From Narthecium ossifragum (taxonomy: Eukaryota; Streptophyta; Magnoliopsida; Dioscoreales; Nartheciaceae): a stretch of 64,000 nucleotides of DNA. The translations under genes and the position numbers were made by a program. Each line of letters begins with the position of its first letter. Position 1 is the first letter of the stretch. The notes below the pieces were generated by a model. The model was not told the DNA's origin and ran no database searches. It saw nothing but the letters and a program-made list of their open reading frames with translations. Positions 55,962 to 64,000 of the stretch are shown one piece after another. The stretch covers positions 2,309,001 to 2,373,000 of the forward strand of contig OY986968.1 in NCBI GenBank assembly GCA_963920575.1, read 5' to 3'.

Positions 55962-57651
55962 TGACACGCCTTGAAAAGTGTCGTAGCCTTAACAAGTTCA
56001 CCAAAATTACAAATTTATAATCCGAATCACTAACTAACTACTTTATGGGTAGATAGCAATGAGTCCGAGTCGGTCCATAGGGAAAACAGGATTAAGCCGA
56101 ATTGCCGTGCATAGATCTAAATCAAAAGTTAAGAAAGAGGAATGATAGTTGGTCTTCGAAATACTTTTAACTCGAATTAAACTAAATCGGGGGAATAACA
56201 ATAGGAGAAAAGGTTAGGAATTTCTAATCCGTAATCGAGAGCTATCTAGGCATTCCTAGGATAAGAGCAATTCCATAAGTTCTAGATGGTTTTCTAAGGT
56301 TGATAGAAGATCGGCTAGGTCCACTATCACTCAACATAGATTCATTAGAAGTCTAAGTCGGAACGAAGATCAAAGTGGTTCTAGCACTTTGAAATCGCCT
56401 AATCAATAAAGATAAAGAACGAATTATATGTTACAATCATAGTTCTTAATGGTTCTAGCATTAAGGTAGTGGTTCTAGCACTTCTACAATCATAATCTAG
56501 GGTTTAGAATATAATCCTAAGATCTAACATGGTTCTAGCATGAAAGCATCTTGGAGAAGTCCTAATCCTAGCCTCTACATGCAATGCTCAAAACCAGCGA
56601 TTGTAATCTCAGCGTAACTTTCACATCTGAACTCGAAATAAGATGATTCAAGATTCGGTGGAAAGCTAAGGAAGAGATCTAAAACTTTTGTGTTATGAGT
56701 TTTCAAAGATTCCAGCTGTACAACCACGGAAAAACCGAGAAAAGACAGGCCAAATCTAGGGCACAAAGAACATACAATTCATTCACCATAATAAATATTA
56801 CCAATAGATATATAAAATCTGAAATCTGTCCATTAAACCATCATAAAGTACATGCTATGATCCATAGGAAAAACCTTGATAAACTCTCTATTACATCATA
56901 GAATTTCTTAGACTAAGGATTTAGCTACTCATCTTGAAGAGACGATCCATCGAAGAAGGTTGATAACGCGCTCCCTCCATGGATCTATCTTCAAGACCAA
57001 ACCCTAATTTTTATTGAGGAAGAGGAGAAGAGAGAGACAAGGAGGAGAGGAAAATTCGTCTATGGATGGCTCTCAAAAATCCTCAAACAAGGTCTATTTA
57101 TAGGCTTTTGTAAAACCCTAACTCGGATTAGATCTCAGCCTTTTATTTTTCCCGCAGTGCCAAAAGAGATCGATCCCCTTTGAAAAACGGATCGATCTTC
57201 TTCGTCCGTGAACTCAGGATCTGGATTTTGCCCGACCAAGATTGATCCCCTTGGAAAAACGGATCGATCTTCTTTCCATGGCTGAATAGAGTCTCCAGGT
57301 TCGGATCAATCCGACTTGTCTCGGATCGATCCCGTTGAGAAGTGCTTTTATTTAACTCTTTGTCACGCCTGTGGCTGGAAAATAGATCGATCTTCTTGTA
57401 TTGAGATCGATCTTCTTTGCTTCAGTTGGACCGCTTCTTGCTGGAATAGTCAGATCGATCTCCTTTGGATGTCAGATCGATCTGAGTTGCGCAGAATTGC
57501 CAGAATAGCTTCGTTTTAACACCAAACTTGACCTAACCTTTGCTGAAGGCTCTTATGCCTGAAATGTACCATAGACCATCAAAATAGCCTTGCTCGGAGG
57601 CTAACAAGACCTAGTTAAAGGGGCGATTTGTGTACTTTTCACGCATTATCA
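55962..57651 (-). repeat. Solo LTR 1 (Athila-like), 1690 bp
   Basis: Read on the minus strand it starts TGATAATGCGTG and ends GGCGTGTCA. The flanks are attat (55957-55961) and atcat (57652-57656), a 5-bp target duplication with one change. It interrupts a duplicated spacer: text left and right matches a continuous stretch at about 49750-49825. The U3 part (57165-57490) holds at least eight gatcgatc palindromes; a TATA box (ctataaatag, minus strand, near 57096) follows. No internal region accompanies it, so LTR-LTR recombination removed the rest. Confidence 0.85.
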
Positions 57652-57875
57652 ATCATCCATGATCTAGCACAGTCCAGATTCAAAACAACATGTTTGTTAA
57701 TCAGGTAATTAAAAGCTGTTGAAAAATAAACCCAACATTGATTAGAACTTTATTTAGGATTTTGAGTTTAGTTAGAGTTTGATTAGAAGTTTGTAATTTG
57801 ATGTAAATTAGAACTCTAAGTTAGAGTCTTAGTTTTGTTTTGAAACCCATATATATATATATGAGTCCTGTAGCT
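57652..57875. other. Host spacer between two solo LTRs
   Basis: About 220 bases of AT-rich host DNA with a short TA run, ending in the TAGCT target of the next LTR. Confidence 0.6.
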
Positions 57876-59543
57876 TGATGTGACCAAACCACCCATCACT
57901 AAAGTGGTTAAATCGTGTCAAAATATAATAAACCGAATCCTACCAGCTACTAAGTAGTTAATGGGAGTACGGGTCGATTCATCAGGAAATTTGATGGTCG
58001 AATTGATGTACAAAATATAAACTCAACAATAGTGATGTTAAATTGGGTTTCAAGTATTTTTAACTAAAGTAATCTATCAACTAGTAAATGAGAATTTATC
58101 AAGAAAGAGAGACCTAGGGAATTCCACATCCGAATTAGGGTTGAGATATCTTCTCTAGAAATCAACATGAACAACATCTATTGAGACAATTAACATCAAA
58201 GGTTGACGAACGTAGGATTAATATCGCTCACCGCTAATGAGATGTCGGGTTAGGATCACCTTATCGCATTGATTACAAGGTTAAATTCGATGATTGAAGC
58301 TTTAATTCAATCATAACTCAACAATTGCCGGCTTAAGGTCAAATTGTGGAAAACAAATCAAGATTTCGTATGAATAAAGTCTTGAATTGAGGTAGCTTTA
58401 ATACATCAATCCAATCCAATCCAACATCTAAGATAAGAATAGGGTGATTCTAGCACTTCAAGGTCCTATCCTAGGATCAACATTCCTCCAAAAGGATTGG
58501 TCATGGTTCTAACATGATCTATTCTTTGAGAAATTTAACCAAACACCTATCAAGCATCTAATTCTCATACAAACACATGCAAGAAAAGGCATTCCAACCG
58601 TTCATCAATGGATTTCATTAAAGAAACATAGAAATAAAGGTGAATTCATATAAAACTTGTCTCAAGAAAGTTATTACATCAAGAAATCCAAGAGAAGTCT
58701 AAGAAAGAAAACTTAAAACATCAAAGAATTCCCAAGAAGAGAGGGTTTCGCTACTCATATTGGATGGGAACTCCATGAAAGTTGAAGCTTGATCCATTTT
58801 CTCCATGGAGTCCTCTCTCTAAATCCCTAAATCACTAAGAATTGGAGGAGAAATCCTCATCTCTCTCTAACCTCTCTATAAAGCTCCAAGAAGGGAAGAA
58901 AGATGGAGAAATATCCCCAAATGAGAGCCAAAACCCGTATTTATAGGCCCCAAGTCGTTGCCGATCAGTTTAGATCCAAACCGTCCATTTTTATCTGTCA
59001 GCAGGGTTGGCATCAATCCCAATTGTAGATCTTGAAGTTTCTAGAGGCTATAATCGATCCAAGATGAGCTCGGATTGATCTCATGTACAAAGCTGAAAAA
59101 GAGGCTCTAGAAAGGACTTTCGGATCGATAAGACAAGTTCGGATCGATCCATCAAGGCTCCGGATCAATCTGACCAAGTCTCGGACCGATCCAATGTACA
59201 AAGCCGAAAAAGGGTCTCTGGAAAGGGTTTTGGGATAGATTCAAACAAGTTTGGATCGATCCAGCTACAGTCGGGATCGATTCGAACAGGTCTTGGATCG
59301 ATTCACTGTTCAGAGCCCAGGGTGGTTCTCTGGATGGAAGGTCTGGAATGAGCCTGGATCAATCCCAAGGTTGTTAATTCCACTTTTTCTTCATCTTTTG
59401 CGTTTTTTCAACATAAAATCGATGTGAGTCTTCTTAGGAATCCTTGTACCTGAAATGTAATAACAAACTATTAGTAATACACCGCTCGGTTACTAACAAA
59501 GCTAAGTTGAAGGGTTATATTATGCGTATTTCGTGATTTATCA
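57876..59543 (-). repeat. Solo LTR 2 (Athila-like), 1668 bp
   Basis: On the minus strand it starts TGATAAATCACG; its plus-strand left end is TGATGTGACC. Both flanks are exactly TAGCT (57871-57875, 59544-59548), a perfect 5-bp target duplication. A TATA box (tataaatac, minus) is near 58938. The U3 (59040-59370) has many degenerate ggatcgatcc copies. Related in layout to solo LTR 1 but clearly diverged. Confidence 0.9.
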
Positions 59544-59620
59544 TAGCTTTGATTGAGATTAGAGATTAATAAAGCTTGTTAGTTTAGAGAGTATATTCTC
59601 TTTGTTAAAAGGTAGCAAAG

Positions 59621-60085
59621 CTACCTCTGTGCGTGAGGTAAGGCATCCTTGGTTATAGGTGGACGATCCGGATCGTCGCTCGCATACGGTGATGCAGGTT
59701 CTGAGACAGGTGGTGATTCATAAACGGCCCTAGGAAGCACGACAAACGTTGAACCATCCGGGTGCTTGAATGCAATCCATGGGTCAGCCAGGTCCGGATG
59801 TTGTCGTAGGTTGGCTGTCAAGTTTTGCATAGAATAATACGTGAGGTTCATGCCATGGAACTCGATACCCTGAGGATAATTAATCGTCCTGCCCGTGGTG
59901 CGAGTTTGCCAAGAAGTTGTGCCAGGCGGGAAAGTGATGAAGTTGAGTTCACTGCCGACTGCCTCGGACGAAAAGGATTCGATGGCGTCATGTGAAGAAG
60001 CAGAATCTTGTGATGCTGGCGATCCCGGATCCATGACGGCGTCCTGGGAATTATAGGAGTGGTCGTTGGATCCAGAGTATGACAT
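59621..60085 (-). CDS. Unidentified ORF, 154 aa
   Basis: A 154-residue open frame starts at ATG 60085 (MSYSGSNDHSYNSQDAVMDP) and stops at 59621. It is Ser/Asp/Pro-rich at both ends, with a more ordered middle (GIEFHGMNLTYYSMQNLTAN, DPWIAFKHPDGSTFVVLP). I do not recognise it. A Cassandra TRIM begins four bases upstream of the ATG, so any promoter or upstream exon has been displaced. It might be a host gene exon or part of a retroelement gag; base use is GC-richer than the LTRs next to it. Confidence 0.45.
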   Translation of the reverse strand: MSYSGSNDHSYNSQDAVMDPGSPASQDSASSHDAIESFSSEAVGSELNFITFPPGTTSWQTRTTGRTINYPQGIEFHGMNLTYYSMQNLTANLRQHPDLADPWIAFKHPDGSTFVVLPRAVYESPPVSEPASPYASDDPDRPPITKDALPHAQR

Positions 60086-60089
60086 GGCT

Positions 60090-60396
60090 TGTGAGGCCCG
60101 CTGGGTCTACCGTTGGACAAGATGCCTGCGCCTGGAGGGCGGGGCTGAGTCGGGTAGCCGGGTAAGCAATCCCACAACGCCTGGGCATGGTCCGGGGTTC
60201 GATATAAGTATATAGTAAGCCTTTAATAGACACAACGCGTTTTAAAGCCGTGATGGCAATGAACCGCAAAACAACTCCAGTGTTAAGCGTGCTTGGGCTG
60301 GAGTAGGTTTGGGAGGGGTGACCTCCTGGGAAGTCCGATCGATCGGTGGACCGGGAGCCCGCGGGCCGGGGCCCAGTGGAGGGCCGGGGTGTTATA
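60090..60396 (+). repeat. Cassandra LTR 1
   Basis: 307 bp, complete. The 5S-like part is at about 60272-60335 with both the box A-like and box C-like pieces (ttaagcgtgcttgggc and gggtgacctcctgggaag). TATA-like gatataagtatata lies near 60203. Confidence 0.88.
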
Positions 60397-60467
60397 GTAT
60401 GGTATCAGAGCCGGTTCCCAGCAGGAAATTGTGCCAGCGAGGACGCTGGGCCTCCAAGGGGGTGGAT

Positions 60468-60611
60468 TGTGAGGCCCGCTGGGTCTACCGTGCGACATGC
60501 TGGCAATGAACCGTAGAAAAACTCCAGTGTTAAGCGTGCTTGGGCTGGAGTAGGTTTGGGATCGGCTGCGGCGAGCCGGGGCGGGGCCCAGTGGAGGGCC
60601 GGGGTGTTACA
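60468..60611 (+). repeat. Cassandra LTR 2, internally deleted
   Basis: Only 144 bp. It lacks the TATA-like part and the box C-like half of the 5S region found in LTRs 1 and 3, but keeps both LTR ends. Confidence 0.88.
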
Positions 60612-60682
60612 GTATGGTATCAGAGCCGGTTTCCAGCCGGAAATTGTGCCAGCGAGGACGCTGGGCCTCCAAGGGGGTGGAT

Positions 60683-60972
60683 TGTGAGGCCCGCTGGGTC
60701 TAGCGTGCGACAAGATGCCTGCCCCTAGAGGGCGGGACTGAGTCGGGTAGCCGGGTAAGCAATCCCACAACGCCTGGGTATGGTCCGGGGTTCGATATAA
60801 GTATATAGTAACCCCTTAATAGACACAACGCGTTTTAAAGCCGTGCTGACAATGAACCGTAGAAAAACTCCAGTGTTAAGCGTGCTTGGGCTGGAGTAGG
60901 TTTGGGAGGGGTGACCTCCTGGGAAGTCCAATCGATCGGTGGGTTTATCGATCGATCGGCTGCGGTGAGCTA
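60683..60972 (+). repeat. Cassandra LTR 3, 3' end uncertain
   Basis: Starts TGTGAGGCCCGC like the others, keeps the TATA-like part and a full 5S-like region (about 60862-60928), then departs from LTRs 1 and 2 after gatcggctgcggtgagc. Confidence 0.8.
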
Positions 60973-61901
60973 AAAGCGGACAATATTGTGTCGGGTGGGG
61001 GCCCTCGGGTGGATCCTGGTCGGACATGCTAGGGAGATCCACTCCGGAAACGCCGAAGACGCTGAGCTCCACGCCGGAGACGGAGAAGGTGATCGAAGGA
61101 CAAACCCGGGTGGCTCGCCGCTTCTAAGAGTGCTAGATGGACTTAAGGAAACTTAGTAGAAAAAGGAATTAAAGAGAGAAGGAGGTAAGGAAATAAGGAA
61201 AACCGGTGGTGAGGAAGGCGGTGGGAGGAAGATGGTCCGAGTTTGAGTCCAATCGGGTGCTCTATTTTTTTTTCCAGGGAGCCCGATAAAGATCGATCTC
61301 AAGGAAGCATGAGATCAATCTTCTTCCCTCCAGATGCGACGGTCGATCACCACATCGACCTTGAGAAGCCAATTTCGTGACAGAGGCTCACGGTCGATAC
61401 GGCGGACGATGCGCCGGTCGACCGCGAGCCAGCAAATTTTTTATGACATTGGAGCCCGATCCAGATCGATCTGGCTTATCCTATCACCTAGGTAAACTTG
61501 CTTGGTCAAAGAAGATCGATCTGAAAGGTAATGGAGATCGATCTCATTTCTCCAGGACGGCAAAAACAGGGCAATTACACTAGCATCTGTCCACAAAATG
61601 TATCTACGAACACTAACCCCCGAGGCATAAAAATATAGCAATTTACTACCCTATTTCCACACGTGAATGCGACCATGGGCAGGAAAGCTTAAATTGAATC
61701 CGTAACACAATAAGCATTACAAGCATGCCATGACCATAGAGGATACCATGCAAACAGTGATAAAAATAAACGAAAAACTTACAAAAAGCAAATAAATCAA
61801 TTACGAGAAAACTAAAAGAACGTAAACTACTAGAAACTGATGGGTTGCCTCCCATCAAGCGCTGGGTTTAACGTCGCTAGCCCAACGAAGTTAAAGATCA
61901 A
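60973..61901 (-). repeat. Probable 3' LTR/untranslated region of the Athila element, incomplete
   Basis: On the minus strand, downstream of pol, comes a noncoding stretch with the hallmark gggaggcaaccca (about 61843-61857) and then LTR-like DNA with agatcgatct motifs (61283-61545), as in solo LTRs 1 and 2. Neither LTR boundary is clear; the Cassandra array occupies the place where the LTR should end. Confidence 0.5.
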
Positions 61902-64000
61902 TCACCGATAACGCGGCTCATCCAGCGTCATCGTAGGGTCCAACAGTGGAGGATTTTCGATGTAAGGTTTCAATCTATGACCATTCACTGTAAAGATAGA
62001 ACCAGATTTAGGATTCCAAATTTCAAATGCTCCATGAGGAAAAACTTGTTTTATTATGAATGGACCATTCCACCTAGACCGAAGTTTTCCCGGGAAGAGT
62101 CTAAGCTTGGCGTTAAAAAGCCAAACTTTATCACCAACGTTGAAAACTCTTCGAGGAATAAACTTATCATGATACGCCTTAGTCCGGGCTTTATAAATTA
62201 GAGAATTATCATAGACTTCATTACGGATTTCTTCCAGTTCATTCAATTGAAGCAAGCGGGTACTACATCCAGTCTATGGGTTCCAATTCACTTTATGAAT
62301 ATTTAACCATACTTTATTCATGAGGTTTACTCGAAGATTGCAATGTTTACCATACACCATTCTAAATGGGGACATACCAATCGGGGTCTTATAAGCTGTA
62401 CGATATGCCCACAAAGCATCTTCCTGTCGCATAGACCAATCTTTTCTATCTGGCCGCACAACCTTTTCTAGAATCCGCTTAATCTCACGGTTCGACACCT
62501 CTACTTGGCCACTAGTTTGAGGATGATATGGTGTGGCAACTTTATGAGAGATGTTGTATTTATTAAGGGTTTGGCGGAAGTATCTATTCATAAAGCGGGA
62601 TCCTCCATCACTAATGATTGCTCTAGGGTGACCAAATCGAGAAAAGATGTTCGAATGAAGAAATTTGATAACAACTCGATGATCATTTGTCCTAGTAGCT
62701 ACAGCTTCTATCCACTTAGATACATAATCAACTGCTAATAGGATATACGTGAAGCCGTTTGAAGGAGGAAAAGAACCCATACAATCGATACCCCAAACAT
62801 CAAAAATTTCACAAACAATGATAGGAGTTTGTGGCATTTCATTTCTGCTAGAAATATTACCAAGCTGTTGACATCTAATGCAAGCTTGAGAAAAACTATG
62901 AGCATCACGAAATATAGTCGGCCAGTAGAAACCAGATTGAAAGATTTTGGCTGCAGTTCTCCGGCCAGAAAAATGCCCCCCACAAGCATGAGAATGACAA
63001 GTGGTTAAGACAGAAATAATTTCAGATTCAGGTACGCAACATCGCATATTCAGATCATTCTAGACATAGGATTTAGTTCGAGAGAAAAATTTATCTTTAT
63101 CTTGCTTGGACCAATGAGAAGGAATGAATCCTGTAACAAGATAGTTCACGATATGTGCATACCAAGGTGTAGGAGGACGATCAACAACAAAAAGATGTTC
63201 ATCAGGGAATGTGTCATTAATCGGAGTTGAATCGTTTATCACCTCTAAGGGCAGTCTAGATAAATGATCAGCTACTACATTCAAAGCTCTCTTTTTATCT
63301 CTTAATTCAAGATCAAATTCTTGCAAAAGGTTAATCCAACGGACTAACCTCGGTTTAAGTTCCTTCTTCCCTACAAGATATCTTAAAGCAGAATGATCGG
63401 TGAATATAATAACCTTGGATTCAAGAAGATATGAACGGAATGTTTCTAAGGCAAAGATTACAGCTAGCAATTCCTTCTCAGTTGTGGTATAATTAAGATG
63501 AGCTTCATTCAAAGTCTTACTAGCATAATAAATAACTCTGGGCAATTTATCAATCGTTTGCCCAAGAACAGCACCAACGGCACGATCCGAAGCATCACAC
63601 ATAATCTCAAAAGGGTGATCGTACAAAGGAGGATGACAAATAGGTGCTGAAGAAAGAGAATCACGAAGGATATTAAAAGCCTTAAGGCATGATTCATCAA
63701 ATACGAAAGGAACATCTTTGGCAAGCAAGGCACAGAGAGGACGAGATATTTTACTAAAATCCTTGATAAATCTGCGGTAAAATCCTGCATGCCCCAAGAA
63801 GGATCTGATTTGATGAACTGAGGAAAGAGGCGGCAATTTAGAAATTAATTCCAATTTTGCTTTGTCGACATCTATCCCACGAATCGAAATCACATGACCA
63901 AGCACAATCCCTTCATTAACCATAAAATGACTCTTCTCCCAACTAAGCACAAGGTTTGTTTCGACACATCTAGCAAGAACTCTAGAAAGATTTGCTAAAC
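61902..64000 (-). pseudogene. pol: Athila-type Ty3/gypsy pol, partial, two in-frame stops
   Basis: One minus-strand frame runs from the window edge to 61902, broken only by TAG codons at 63062-63060 and 62276-62274. It starts in the RT C-terminus ([30 protein letters not shown]), then RNase H ([30 protein letters not shown]) and integrase. The integrase has the zinc region ([12 protein letters not shown] ... CIRCQQLG), catalytic Asp residues in GIDCMGSF and ISDGGSRF, and Glu in [12 protein letters not shown]. It ends with VGDKVWLF and NGHRLKPYI. There is no chromodomain, and the wording is that of the Athila lineage. The first stop separates RNase H from integrase and the second cuts the integrase C-terminus. 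The 5' part of the element lies beyond the window. Confidence 0.93.

Larger units (their letters stand above)
60090..60972 (+). mobile_element. Cassandra-type TRIM, tandem LTR-int-LTR-int-LTR array
   Basis: Terminal-repeat retrotransposon in miniature. Three LTRs (60090-60396, 60468-60611, 60683-about 60972) alternate with two internal domains of 71 bp each (60397-60467, 60612-60682). Each internal domain starts gta then TGGTATCAGAGCC (primer site for initiator Met-tRNA) and ends with the purine tract aagggggtgga. LTRs start TGTGAGGCCCGC and end GGGGTGTTACA or TGTTATA. They contain a 5S-rRNA-like stretch (gttaagcgtgcttgggc, gggtgacctcctgggaagtc), which identifies Cassandra. It has no coding capacity and depends on other elements. 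The third LTR diverges after 60972 and its end is not clear. Confidence 0.9.

Noticed and set aside
60862..60928. Possible 5S rRNA gene
   Set aside because: Only the 3' two thirds of 5S are similar, it lies inside an LTR, and the same piece recurs in each LTR; it is Cassandra's 5S-derived part.
1..64000. tRNA genes
   Set aside because: No cloverleaf with intact A and B boxes was noticed; the TGGTATCAGAGCC matches are primer sites of the TRIM.

Overview
This window is nuclear DNA of a flowering plant. The evidence is the intron-rich genes with plant-type products, AT-rich introns and spacers, and a dense load of plant transposons (chromovirus, Athila, Cassandra TRIM, Helitron, hAT, Tourist-like and Mutator-like elements). 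Gene style fits a monocot that is not a grass, but that is only an impression. Two runs of exactly 200 N mark assembly gaps of unknown size.

Five protein-coding loci carry most of the host information. (1) 5.16-5.98 kb, minus: three clean exons of a mitochondrial calcium uptake protein (MICU), with no partner exons visible. (2) 8.24-29.68 kb, plus: a complete 18-exon aminoalcohol phosphotransferase gene (AAPT, 389 aa) with the full CDP-alcohol phosphotransferase signature. Its intron 10 is 9.6 kb long because it is packed with transposons. (3) 32.8-36.9 kb, plus: a complete 9-exon five-helix membrane protein of the plant PRM1/'plasma membrane fusion protein'-like group (547 aa). (4) 38.06-41.82 kb, minus: a complete 5-exon type-B-like response regulator (622 aa) whose phospho-acceptor Asp is replaced by Glu. 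(5) 43-54.3 kb, plus: a dispersed family of tiny two-exon genes for secreted peptides that share a signal peptide and an HRALG motif. One copy looks fully intact, one probably intact, one broken, and there are two exon-2 remnants.

Region by region: 0-3.25 kb is the 3' half of a chromovirus with a well-defined 432-bp LTR. 3.25-8 kb holds the MICU fragment and a 40-bp perfect inverted copy of an AAPT splice junction. 8-29.7 kb is AAPT, with a nested Tourist/hAT pair, a long-inverted-repeat element, and a Helitron-like block carrying pieces of three unrelated genes. 30-32 kb is a long-TIR element with a nested MITE. 32-42 kb is gene-rich. 43-55 kb is a segmentally duplicated block in which peptide genes and part of the response regulator were copied together, interrupted by a Mutator-like element, a 95-bp satellite and retroelement debris. 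55.9-64 kb is retrotransposon territory: two solo LTRs with target-site duplications, a tandem Cassandra-type TRIM array with 5S-rRNA-derived LTRs, and a dead Athila element running off the right edge.

The genes do not form an operon or pathway. The most unusual items are the secreted-peptide cluster and its co-duplication with the response regulator, the LTR-internal-LTR-internal-LTR Cassandra array, and the gene-fragment-carrying block inside AAPT intron 10.
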